Origin: Hyphodiscus hymeniophilus | Taxonomy: Eukaryota > Ascomycota > Leotiomycetes > Helotiales > Hyphodiscaceae | Length of the DNA stretch: 64,000 bases | Direction of reading: 5' to 3' | Assembly: GCA_016508695.1 (NCBI GenBank) | Contig: VNKQ01000015.1 | Coordinates: 806,001 to 870,000, forward strand | Shown here: in pieces, positions 11,733-21,924 of the stretch | Layout of the letters: each line of letters begins with the position of its first letter | Numbering within the stretch: position 1 is the first letter of the stretch | Program-made: the position numbers and the translations under genes | Notes under the pieces: model-generated | Databases searched by the model: none | What the model was told of the DNA's origin: nothing | Seen by the model: the letters and a program-made list of their open reading frames with translations, nothing else

Positions 11733-13195
11733 ATATGTTTGGGCCATCCTAAGATACGATGAAGCATGGACTTCGGCTTGGTTGGGCAAAAAACATACTT
11801 GTACATTATTTTGGGCTGCATTGGTTGGTAAGCGACATCGATATGACATTATGGTTGGCTAGGGTGGCGACTTCATTTCTCATGGGTTTGCAAATGATGA
11901 GCTGTGGCTTGTATCATACATAGGGGTTTGAGGGAAGCGGCTCCTCTGCTCTATTGTTTAGTTGTCTCAATACAGAGGTATTGGCATGCTGGTAGCTTGA
12001 TGTTCGGTCTGTATGCATGGGCAGCAATGAGGACCAGGAATTATTACCAAGCAGATACCCAACTCCATCTCTCAAATGGCTCAATGCAAAAATGGCTGAG
12101 CGTCCAGATGTCCCGCCATTGCGCCTCGGTCCCCCATCGAACTACTGTGACAGCACATGTGCGGCGCTAGATTGACTACAGAGGCCCGGATGCCAAGTGG
12201 CAGAACATGACAGGAAGAGGATGCAAAGCCGTATTCGAGAAGTGTTCGTCCGGCTCGATTTCTGGATAATCTAAGACCCAGGATAGAAATGCTGGCTTTT
12301 CTTTCCTACCCTTGAGCCTTTGGACTTCAAAAATAGCCACAGCGGCAGGAGTGATTGGAATGCCTAATGCGCTCGACAGTGGAAGCTAGACTGCTCTTCT
12401 CCCAATACTAAGTGGGGGGTGTCACTCACTGGGTGTACAAGGGGATTCTAAAACCCCAGAAAGGCTACACAATCTGCTTCGACAGGTCAATCTACCGTCC
12501 TGGATGTTTCTCTGCTATAGCTTTCAGCACCAGAGGATGGAACGCGCCGTGGATCTGGAATTATTGAGAAAGAGTTGTGCGATCTGACACTGAGAAGTTT
12601 CAGGGTTTCGGCCATTTTTCTGGAAATTAAATTTTGGCCATCAATGGAGTGTAGAATGCCTACATTTTCATCATCCGGGAAATATGATAGACTTGACGTT
12701 GAATTAATATATTATTAAAGTGACGACGTATAAATAGCTGTCTGTACTCGTCTGATTGTCTGTTGAGAAGAAGTCTTCGGCGAAGGAGAAACGACGCTTA
12801 CTCCATTTCCTATTGCTTGTGAACAAAGTCTTCCCGATTTGCCTGTAAAAGAGTAAGTAATTCGCGGTTATTGATCCTCTGCGACTCTCTTATGATTCAA
12901 ACAGACGAACAATTGAGTCCGATGAGCCATAAGAGTAATTTCTATTAGTTACCTATACTGGGGATCTGGGGGAGTTATTCAAGAAAGTGTTATTAATGAA
13001 TTGGGTTTATACCTACAGAAAGACCTACCAACGTACTCCTTACAAAACGGCATATATGAGAACAAACTTCGGAAATGACTGCGCCAGCGCAATCGAAAAG
13101 AAAAGAGTTTACCTTCGACCTACCTGGTCCTCTATAACTGTCGTCCAGATGCGAGCGGTTGAAAGGGTTCGCCTTGTCGAGTGCTTCCTCGCAAT
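11733..13195. other. Gene-free stretch between convergent genes
   Basis: About 1.46 kb between the 3' ends of the eIF4E-like gene and the zinc-knuckle gene. Short ORFs here have no family resemblance and no splice continuity. An AT-rich patch (ATTAATATATTATTAAAG) is at about 12701-12720. Nothing else is recognised. Confidence 0.45.
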
Positions 13196-14629
13196 TTACG
13201 GTAGAAAGGCTGTACCATAGGGACAAGCACGGTGAATGTTGTAGCGCCAATCCCTAGGCTGTCTATCGGCCCACGCCTGGAAGACCCATTCTCGATAGAG
13301 GTAGACCTGTGGGAGCATATCCTGGGCCAGTTCAAGCATGATCACATCTCCCTCGCGGTCCACATCGAAGAACTGTTCGGATTTCGGACACGGCCACTTC
13401 AGTCCACTCCTCTCGACTTGTGCTAAGACTTGTGCGCCACGGAACTCGGCCTCGGACCTTGTTGCATCCTCGCCCTCTTTTGTCCTGTTGCTTGGCTTGC
13501 AGCTCTCGTCCAAGTGCCATTGTCGACAGTGTCTACAACGGCGGTTCAGCTTGTTGCGCTGCTCATCATAGTACTGACGGGCGATTGTCGAACCAAGGGG
13601 TGGTCGTTGGGTGAAGTCGCCTTGTTGGAAGGCAAGCGCACTTACTTCTAGCGCACTCATCTCTCCGAATGTTTTCTTCTTGTTGTGCATTCCATATAGA
13701 GGATTTCGAACGCATTCTTGAGGCCGATGTCCTTCCAGGGAGTGTGGATCCGTACCGCACCACTCGCAATCGTATTGATTCTTGGATTCTCCCCTATTCA
13801 TGTTCCAAGCGCAGTCTTGACTGTCGTGAGTAGTTGACTGGCAAAGCCAACAATACCTAGGCTTTCTGTTCTCTTCTTCGTCTTGTTGGCTGCCTTTGCC
13901 GTTCTCCTTTTGCGATCCACCGCTCTGTTGCGTATCTTCCCGCTTGGCCTTCTCCTTGGGGCAATCCTCCGTGCTGTGCTTTACCCAGTTACAGGTGGTA
14001 CAGAAAGGCAAAGGTTCGCCCTCCTTCTTCCACTTCACCCTCGCTCCGTTATGGTTGGCGCTTCCGTGATTCTCAGGGTTCATACAACGGTCCGTCGGGT
14101 GACCTTGGACACGACAGAAATCGCAATGGAAGTTTCTGTTGTTCTTGTTGGGGTTACCACCTCCATTTCCGTTCCCGTTTGTCATGCTATTGTTGTTGCC
14201 GCTGTTGTTGTTTTTGTTGTTGGGGTTCTTGTGGCTCCTGCAATCATTTGTCCAGTGGCTTTCACTGTTACAATGTTTGCACCAACGATTGATGTCGTCG
14301 TTGCTACCACGGTTTCCTCCGGCCCAGTTGCTGCGTCCTACCGTATTGTTGCCTCCGTCCCTGGGGCTGCCACCTCTCCTGTTGTTGCCGCCTCCTCTGA
14401 TCTGGAATCCTCCTCGACCATTGCCTTCTCCACCATTGTTGCTTCCTCCTCTGTCGTTGTCCCATCCTCTATTGTTGCCTCCTCTATTACTGCCTCCTCC
14501 ATCATTGCTGCCTCCTCTGTTACTGCCTCCTCCATTATTGCTGCTTCCTCTATGGTTCTCTCCTCCCAAGTTATTGTACCCACCTCGATTGTTGCCGCCA
14601 CCGTTATTCCCTCCTCTACCTCTACCCAT
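13196..14629 (-). CDS. Gly/Asn-rich protein with six CCHC-type zinc knuckles
   Basis: Intronless, 477 aa, starting with ATG at 14629 (MGRGRGGNNGG). Residues 1-110 are a Gly/Asn/Arg/Ser-rich tract built from NNRGG- and GGSN-like units, resembling RGG RNA-binding regions. Then six zinc-knuckle-like motifs follow: C117-x2-C-x4-H-x4-C130, C169..C182, C210..C223, C260..C273 (four canonical CX2CX4HX4C), C288-x2-C291 with H296/H301 and C306, and C365-x2-C-x3-H-x4-C377. The C-terminal ~95 residues contain an acidic FFDVDREGDVIML segment and no other known domain. CCHC knuckles bind single-stranded RNA or DNA. There is no reverse transcriptase, integrase or terminal repeat near, so it is not an obvious retroelement gag. 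Knuckles in tandem recall CNBP/Gis2, but spacers here are far longer. Function unknown; nucleic-acid binding is a reasonable inference. Confidence 0.75.
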   Translation of the reverse strand: MGRGRGGNNGGGNNRGGYNNLGGENHRGSSNNGGGSNRGGSNDGGGSNRGGNNRGWDNDRGGSNNGGEGNGRGGFQIRGGGNNRRGGSPRDGGNNTVGRSNWAGGNRGSNDDINRWCKHCNSESHWTNDCRSHKNPNNKNNNSGNNNSMTNGNGNGGGNPNKNNRNFHCDFCRVQGHPTDRCMNPENHGSANHNGARVKWKKEGEPLPFCTTCNWVKHSTEDCPKEKAKREDTQQSGGSQKENGKGSQQDEEENRKPRYCWLCQSTTHDSQDCAWNMNRGESKNQYDCEWCGTDPHSLEGHRPQECVRNPLYGMHNKKKTFGEMSALEVSALAFQQGDFTQRPPLGSTIARQYYDEQRNKLNRRCRHCRQWHLDESCKPSNRTKEGEDATRSEAEFRGAQVLAQVERSGLKWPCPKSEQFFDVDREGDVIMLELAQDMLPQVYLYREWVFQAWADRQPRDWRYNIHRACPYGTAFLP

Positions 14630-16193
14630 TTCGATGATCTGAGGTTCTGCGTTTCTTTGGTTTATACTTTAGTACTTTGGTGACAGGCTCGTATAATCGT
14701 GGTATGAGCGTATGAGCGTATAAGCGTTTCGTACAAATGTATTCCGCGAAAAGTGAATAGCTCGAACTTCAAAAACTCCGTAGAAACGGGCAAAATGTAA
14801 TTGTTATATGGTCTGAATGAGAATCATTGTGAACAGTACTCCTTTATGAGTGCTTCGATGAGGATGAAGAACCCTTTGTTGGTGAAGAGTTTGTTCCGAT
14901 GACCCATTGTACTGAACAAACCTCTTTCTTATCCTAAGACTTCTGTCAAGTGTGGAGGAAGATATAATGATGCTTACAATAAAAGTCCAACCTTCCGCTA
15001 AAGCCTTTCTTTGTTCACTCCCCCCGACCACCCAGCCTACAGCGCCCAAAGGCTGAATCCGACCTGAAAATTCGGATTCTGACAAAGGATCAGATCTCGC
15101 TCAGTGAAAGCTCGCCAATCATTCCGATCAAGCACACTTTGCTGCCTCAAACACCACCTCTAGAATATCTACCTCAAAATTCAAATTATGAGATAGAATA
15201 TCAAACAACTCCTAAGTCCTTGCCTGTATTTCCTCGATTCGGTCAAAAGCTAAAGCAGGGAAATAGAAAATAGAACTTGAAGGCAATTTGAAATTTCAAG
15301 AAGACCAAGTTAAGTGAAAGTAACGACTTAAAACTACACCAAAAATCCGTCCAGCGGATTGTCCGAAATGAACGAAACGGATCAGTGAAACCGAGACCAG
15401 AAGGCCATATCTGAAGCTATATGCTATCTTTCTCATAAATCTCTATCCGACCAAGTCCCGGCTGCTCAGACGATAGGAGAGGAGAGTTAAGTCTGGGGTC
15501 GAGCACATATGCATCACGATGAAGCTGAAGTTTCTTGATATGAACAGGAATCTTCACACATGTAAGGCTTCTCTCGTTGTTTGCAGATCTCTGAAAGAAG
15601 AGAAGGGAAGGATCGAGAGTAGAGGTAGGTGATGCGAACTATTACTCGTGAGACCGTATCTTCAAATCCAGACGCACCAAACCCAGACGACGAAACCTAC
15701 GGACTTCGTGCGTGATGAGAAGTATGGAGAGGACTTTCGATATGATAAGACGAGGCATCTTCCTCGAGTCTCGATTCTCGAGTCACCTAATAAACAAACC
15801 AATGGGCAACGGCCTGGCGGATCAGACCGTCAGGCAAAGTGAATCTACTTGCGAAAAGAAAATATGTGTTTCGTACAAGTCATGATTTCACTTCTCATTG
15901 TATCATTGTCTCAGAAACGTACAGGAGAGGCTACGTAATCCAAGGCGAGAGAAACAATATACTGAGAATTTAGGAAGCAGGCTTCTTGAGAATGTTAAAG
16001 TGTAGAGCTTGGAGTTCAGCCTTCAGGCATGCGTCGGGAATATTCCTCTTCTCGCCAGGTTCTCTTTCCACGAGATTCAATATTTTTTTATTCTATTCAA
16101 GTGCCTCTTCTGAGTCCTCTCAGAGTCCACCTAGTAAGTAACCTATAGCCTAAATCCCAGGAAGCCTTCAGAAACTCCCACCACACTAACCCA
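14630..16193. other. Gene-free stretch
   Basis: About 1.56 kb upstream of the zinc-knuckle gene. It has a GAGCGTATGAGCGTATAAGCG imperfect repeat near 14705-14726 and otherwise no supported feature. Confidence 0.4.
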
Positions 16194-16907
16194 TCAAAGC
16201 CCACCCATGACAGTGTCTCCCTCCCCATCAACCCTATAATCCCTACCTCCCCTCCTCCCCTTCTCTCTAAAGCGACGAAAGTCAAACAACGTAGAGACCT
16301 GCTCCTCCCCCTCGTCCACAACGTCTTCCTCCCTCCCACCCCCGGATTCCCCATCAGACCCCGTCACCCCGTCTTCAAAGGCGTGCTCATCCTCATGACC
16401 ATTACCATCCCCAAGCGTTGGAAGCCCGTTAGAGCCCGACTTGAGCGGAGGCAGAACTTTCCACGTCTTCGCAGGGACGAGGGGGATCTTCACCCCGCAA
16501 TCCCCATCATAGTGGCCCCAGCCACAGTTTCTTGGACATATCCACCGAGTAGCGACATCGTCCAAGCCCATCGCACGTCGAACGCTGTGGCAATATGGGC
16601 AGATGTCGGGTTTCTTGGGAGGCGTCGTTCTCGTGGGTGTTGGCGGGATGAAGGTCGCTTGGAAGAATGTCCGGTTCGATGCGAGTTGCTGGGAGGGAGG
16701 ATTTACGTAGGTATGTGCTGTGAATTTTGGAGGAGACGGAGAATATTGGGTCTTGATGTCTGACGTGGCGAGGAAGCTGGTGGGTCTTTTGAGGGTGGGA
16801 GGTCCTTCTTCATCGATTGAGGGTGCGTGTTCATCTGAAGAAGAGGAGGGGTCTTTGTAGCATATTTCCTTGGGCGTCGTTCGTGTGAGATATCGGTGGG
16901 AATCCAT
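16194..16907 (-). CDS. Hypothetical protein with a cysteine zinc-ribbon-like motif
   Basis: Single frame of 237 aa from the ATG at 16907 (MDSHRYLTRTT). The N-terminal half is Ser/Pro/Thr-rich. Near residue 103 is CPYCHSVRRAMGLDD, followed by WICPRNCGWGHYDGDCG. The two CxxC-like pairs (CPYC and CPRNC) about 20 residues apart, with nearby His, could form a treble-clef or zinc-ribbon site. The C-terminus is acidic, Gly-rich and ends with a basic RRFREKGRRGG patch. I do not recognise the family. A further in-frame-open stretch lies just upstream (to 17097 in another frame), so an additional 5' exon cannot be excluded. Confidence 0.5.
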   Translation of the reverse strand: MDSHRYLTRTTPKEICYKDPSSSSDEHAPSIDEEGPPTLKRPTSFLATSDIKTQYSPSPPKFTAHTYVNPPSQQLASNRTFFQATFIPPTPTRTTPPKKPDICPYCHSVRRAMGLDDVATRWICPRNCGWGHYDGDCGVKIPLVPAKTWKVLPPLKSGSNGLPTLGDGNGHEDEHAFEDGVTGSDGESGGGREEDVVDEGEEQVSTLFDFRRFREKGRRGGRDYRVDGEGDTVMGGL

Positions 16908-17509
16908 GTCGACTATTCATGGCACCGGAAGTTGTGGTCGAGTTTGAGGTGCGACGGGTGCGGGAAAGTGGTTGCCATGATGGGAACGACGGGGAGAAGT
17001 TCATCGCGAGTTGGGGGTTTGAAAGAACGGTGCCGTTTGGGATTATTCCGGAGTCCGTTGAGGTCTCGGCTGCGCGCATGTCGCTCATTTCGCCCATACC
17101 GTAGTTGGTCTTCAGTTGGCCGTGAGCCTTTCAATCGATGAAGTTCAGAGACTTATTGAGTCCTTTGTGTCTTGATACAAATAACAGACTTTCAAAGAAA
17201 TCGACAAAGAGGTTCCTACTCGAGTCCAAGAAGCGTTGTATGTGATTGACCACGACGCTTGTTCAAAACTCGAATATCTTTGTCCTCGAATACACAATGG
17301 CTGTATTATTCGGCCTCGAGAGAAACGGATTAATTCCATAATGTATATATCCAAAATCATATTCCCAACTGGGAAGAGTTTTCATCTCATCGGCTCTCTT
17401 GTATCCTCTCAACATCTGAGAGAATCAAGAAAGAAAGAAGCAGGTCTTCAATTCTTAGCGCAGCAATTTTTCATTTTCGTAGTCAAGCACAACTCGTCGA
17501 CATTCCATC

Positions 17510-19684
17510 ATGCTCCCAACAAGCAAACGAAGCGAGAAGTCATTCCATGATTCCACATACGGACCAGACAGCTCCTTCCAAAGCCACGAGACAGAGTCGA
17601 AGCCTCACGCCGAACTGTCTCCGGATATCGACATCACATCAAGCATTCCATTTTCCCGGCGTACCATCACAGCAAGAGCTGGATCGTTGGACCACCAAGG
17701 TTCAGGGGTGCAAAATCAGCTGGAACCGGACGATGAAGACCTCAATCCTTGCATGACGAGGTTAGGGACAATTGATCATGCCGATTTAGAGACCCGACCG
17801 CTCCCTTGTTTGGAAGATCAACCAATTTCCGCATCAAGTCATGATATAGATCAGGAGGAGTCTCATTACGAGCCACTCAACACATTCTCCAATGTATACG
17901 GGACTGGGATCGACAATATATCCGACTTGGACCCTAACGATTCCAACGCCTTTCGAGCTTTCTACACTCGTAGTGCTATTGTCTCTCCTTCCTCTTCCAT
18001 TTCTCCTGACCGATCAGCCAGAGCTAGGGAAATAGGGAACCTCGAAACTGGACAGGAAGCAAGTTCCCCAACAATTCGAGAGGAAAAAGGCTACGAAGCG
18101 GACAACGAAGACTCCTCATGGAGCTCATCGGTCTACAGTTCGCCCGTTCAAGCCGCAATCCATGCTCCGAATAGCTCGAGCAATCATATTGTAAAAAGCC
18201 AAATTGCACCAGCGGAACGAGAAGAGGAGAGTGACAACTTGAGCCATTATTTGAATGAAGGATGCACGCGCGATCCCGAGACCGATCATGAAGACGTGTA
18301 TGGACCAATACCTCGACGTCCAGCCCTGCTACCACACATGCCTCCTCTTCCTCATGACTCGGATCACTCGGATTCACAGGTTCCGATGAAGTTCCGCTGG
18401 ATGGAGAGGAATTTATCAACTGAGCCTCAGTTCGATGATGAAGAGACTCATCCGACGAGGCGGAGTACGAGACAGCGCTCACCTCTACGGAGCTTTCTTC
18501 AGAGACCGCTGAGAGGCACTGTGGAGGGTTTTGAGATGTTGGCTGCTCCAGATCTCTATCGTGATGCTGTAGACCTCTTCGCTGTCGATGCTTCGACTGG
18601 CCAGTTCTCCAATCCCTTCGCTCATTCTTCAACCGCGTGTGAAGGGGAAGATGACGGAGTGGAACGACTATCGCCGCTCATTAGACCATTAGACTTGAGT
18701 CGTATCGAGGATTGGGCATCCAACGTCCCTCGAGGACAACCCGCTTCACCCGATGATACGTCGTCGGATTACAGTCAAAGCAGCCTTCAAATCTCGCCCA
18801 CTCCTTCAAAGTCCAGCGATAGTCGGCGCTCATCTGATGTTCTGGTAGCTGGTATCAGCGATCCACCGATTATGTCCAGCCAAGAAGCCCCCTTCTTTCC
18901 ATTATCTGATTCTTCCACTTCGTATGAATCCGCCTCCGTCATCTCCACAACCTCTGAGCTCGATCCCCAGCTGCATGATTCTTTGTTTTCAAGAACGGCA
19001 AATGAGTTTCTCTCTGGGATTGATATCGAGGGGCTACTTGCAGATCAAGTGAGTGGTAAGTATACTCTCCAAAATCTTGATGGCGACCGGGACGAATTCG
19101 AATATAGGTGGCCGAACCGCCTTTTACTACCGCACGGTCTAGCGCCCAGAAGTCGATACTCAAATGGGAGCGTGAGTCCATGCCCTTGTCGAGACTGCTC
19201 AACTGCTTACACATGGACGTGGGAACTGGGTGAGGTAGTGTATTGGCCACATGACTATGCTCGTAGCTGTCGTTGTCCCGTCTGTAGAAATCGGTCGTAC
19301 AATTTCGGATCTCGGCTGCCTTTTGGACCAACTGAGGGCCATGAGTTTGACCGGGATTGCTCTGGTGTTGAGTGCCAGGACGTCTTGTACACGGAGACTA
19401 TAGAGATGCACTCAACGGAGAGGAGAAGGTTGAGAAATGGCCAGGAGTTGGTGAGACCGCTATCACCGAAACACAATCTTGTAGCGGATGAGTCTCAGGA
19501 TACTTTGCATCGATCTGGACGAATCTGCCGCGATACCACGCTGTTTACAGTCCAGGAGACTGACGAGACCCAGGTGAAATCGTATCCTGCAGGCGAGGTT
19601 GCTGATGTGGAGGGGTCTGACGAGAGCATTGGAACGCTACATATGGAGTACAGCCAATTGCTCCGAGAACCACCATCACCATAA
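17510..19684 (+). CDS. Large Ser/Asp-rich protein with paired CxCxxC motifs
   Basis: Intronless, 724 aa, start ATG at 17510 (MLPTSKRSEKSF). Most of the protein is acidic, Ser/Asp/Glu-rich and probably disordered, with several RS/PS-type possible phosphorylation sites. Near residues 554-595 two similar cysteine motifs occur, CPCRDC and CRCPVC, about 27 residues apart with aromatic residues between (YTWTWELGEVVYW), followed by DCSGVEC. This looks like a compact metal site. No signal peptide or membrane segment is seen. I do not recognise the family; an uninterrupted 2.2 kb frame supports that it is a real gene. Confidence 0.65.
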   Translation: MLPTSKRSEKSFHDSTYGPDSSFQSHETESKPHAELSPDIDITSSIPFSRRTITARAGSLDHQGSGVQNQLEPDDEDLNPCMTRLGTIDHADLETRPLPCLEDQPISASSHDIDQEESHYEPLNTFSNVYGTGIDNISDLDPNDSNAFRAFYTRSAIVSPSSSISPDRSARAREIGNLETGQEASSPTIREEKGYEADNEDSSWSSSVYSSPVQAAIHAPNSSSNHIVKSQIAPAEREEESDNLSHYLNEGCTRDPETDHEDVYGPIPRRPALLPHMPPLPHDSDHSDSQVPMKFRWMERNLSTEPQFDDEETHPTRRSTRQRSPLRSFLQRPLRGTVEGFEMLAAPDLYRDAVDLFAVDASTGQFSNPFAHSSTACEGEDDGVERLSPLIRPLDLSRIEDWASNVPRGQPASPDDTSSDYSQSSLQISPTPSKSSDSRRSSDVLVAGISDPPIMSSQEAPFFPLSDSSTSYESASVISTTSELDPQLHDSLFSRTANEFLSGIDIEGLLADQVSGKYTLQNLDGDRDEFEYRWPNRLLLPHGLAPRSRYSNGSVSPCPCRDCSTAYTWTWELGEVVYWPHDYARSCRCPVCRNRSYNFGSRLPFGPTEGHEFDRDCSGVECQDVLYTETIEMHSTERRRLRNGQELVRPLSPKHNLVADESQDTLHRSGRICRDTTLFTVQETDETQVKSYPAGEVADVEGSDESIGTLHMEYSQLLREPPSP

Positions 19685-21419
19685 GCGCCTCCGTCAATTC
19701 GCCCCCAAGGACATCTGCTGGTCGAATGTACCTCTGGGGTTTGTGTGACGTAAAATTCTTATAGTAATGGTAAATGATAGGCCCTTTTGAACTCTGTATC
19801 GGAACTTCTCAACATTCTGACAACAATTAAAACAATAAATAAATAAAAAGAAAACTCCGTCTGGGATTCTGCGGAATGGAGTTCAGCATTGTAGAATTAT
19901 TTCATAGATCATCTCCAAACTGTAACAATACCAATCATAGAGCTGTCGTTTGTTGATTCATAGAACTGTGATGAAAACGAAGCAAATACCCCTTTGAAGG
20001 AATGCAGAGCTTGTGGTATTTGCACGGACGAACAGATGGAATCGGCATGTTATCAATGTCATGTTGCCAGTAACTATGTTATGCTGCAGTCAAATGGGCA
20101 CAGCAATCATGAGTTGGTGATGCTTAACCCCATATCAATTGACTTGATCACAATGACGACAATCTGAGAATTCTCTCAATAAAAAAGAACACTCCAAAAT
20201 CGTGATACTCCCCGAAGTAGGCACCATGCTGAAAGTCATATAGCTGAGTCCAAAGAAAGTCCAGTAGCAGCAATCCTAAGATCACTGTATCCATTGTAAA
20301 CTCAGCCTCAAGATGCTGCTAACGATGTCTTCCTCATGGCGGTGTGTCGATGCTGGATCCAGCTGTTCTGGAAATATCGCAACGTAGGACAGACATGTAT
20401 AATTGCGGATGCGCAAAGTAGAGTGAACAGTAAGGACGAAAACAAATAGGAGAAAGCTTTGTGATTATATATTTCGCAATAATGGGAAGTCTCACGAATG
20501 AGAAGGGTATTGTCGAAAAGCAACGGCGATGCCGCGTCTAGAATGCCGTCAATCGCCACAGGCCGAGTAATAATGCTCGCCGAAGTTCCACGGCTATGGG
20601 CGCCAAAACAGGGATTCATTCAACGATTGATGGAAGATTTCGACAAGATGCTTCTCAACGTCGGATGCTCCTGGTCAATATCTCACCACATTGAGTACGA
20701 GAGGTGTGAAGCTATTCTGAAGGCATCCCAAGAATATGTGCAAGACGATAGAGGATTGGACAGTTGGAGGTCGTCTGTGTGGTTGTGCTGGTGGTGGTCA
20801 TTGATGTTGATGTTGGAAGATCAGATGGAGAGAAATTGGGAGCCCCGCTAAGTGTTCCCAGCAAATTGCAGCAATGGGTTGGGATCATGTGATCAGCCCA
20901 CCACTCTGTGGCAGTGTGGCCTGATGTGGCTAGCGTTCTCCGGTCCAATCCATTCCATCTCCGCGTCCCACTTTTGTCCCAATGTCAAACCCCGTGGCAG
21001 GATTTCTGGAGACGGGATGCTTTTGTTACTGTAGGACGGAGTAAGCGTTTTGTTGAGGAATACCGTAGTAAAAGTGGTTGCCATTGAGATCCTAAGTAGA
21101 CTTGAGATAATGAGATAATTATCTAATTACCGTATTCTCTCTCGTATATTCCCTCGTATATGGCAAATTACCTTGTCTCTCTTACATTCCTTCGTTCAAC
21201 AGCCATGCAGCAGACTGGTGATATACAGTCTCAGTCGACCATGGTCGCTTTTTGCTCTTTACAGGCAAATTCTCCACTAGTGAGGTCATTGCTCAGGGGG
21301 GGGAACAACAATCCAGCCAATGAGAGCCGGGATGGACAAGCTCCAATTGAGATTTACTACCAGTACCACCTTAGCGAGGACCAGGGCCAACCAAGCCAGC
21401 CCCAACCTTCCCAATTGAC

Positions 21420-21463
<44 letters not shown>

Positions 21464-21924
21464 CTTCCTCTTCCCCTCCCCAACTTCTTCCTCTTTACTC
21501 TTCCTCAGAAATTGAGGATATACTTGTCGAGCTTCTCCACAGCTGCGTACTTGGTTCCTCTCATCTTCACGCACTTTCGTTGCCTCTCCTGATTGAGCTC
21601 TCTCCATTGACGGTAAGTCCTCCATCATCCACCCTCATGTGAGCTGATGGTGGTGGTGTGCCCATTGCGAGGACGGAATGCTGATCATCATGTGGGGAAA
21701 AGCTACTCAATCTCGAACCTCCTCCTCTCCTCCTTCCCTCATCATCGTCATCATCATCAGCTATCAAGTCTGAGTTCTACACGAGCGCAAACATCGCCTA
21801 CTCTGCTCACTTAAGGTCGCTGCGACACCACACATTCCGATCCCGAATTGCCCATCGTCCTACCTCCACCAGACCCGCCTCCACATCACCCCACAACCAA
21901 CCTTACCCACCATAGACCGTCAAG
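19685..21924. other. Long 5' region of glycogen synthase, no gene recognised
   Basis: About 2.2 kb between the 724-aa gene and glycogen synthase. ORFs of up to 160 codons here lack family resemblance. The stretch from about 21400 to 21924 is CT/CA-rich and pyrimidine-rich, as fungal promoters and 5' UTRs often are, and holds the GA microsatellite listed separately. Confidence 0.4.
21423..21458. repeat. (GA)18 microsatellite
   Basis: An uninterrupted run of 18 GA dinucleotides about 470 bp upstream of the glycogen synthase start. On the minus strand it is (TC)18. GA/CT tracts can act as promoter elements, but no function is shown here. Confidence 0.95.

Noticed and set aside
13196..14629. Retrotransposon gag
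   Set aside because: No reverse transcriptase, integrase, protease or terminal repeats are seen nearby; knuckle number and spacing do not fit.
13883..14683. 266-codon and 167-codon plus-strand ORFs
   Set aside because: They lie opposite the zinc-knuckle gene and their composition is the direct complement of its Gly/Asn repeats; no family resemblance.
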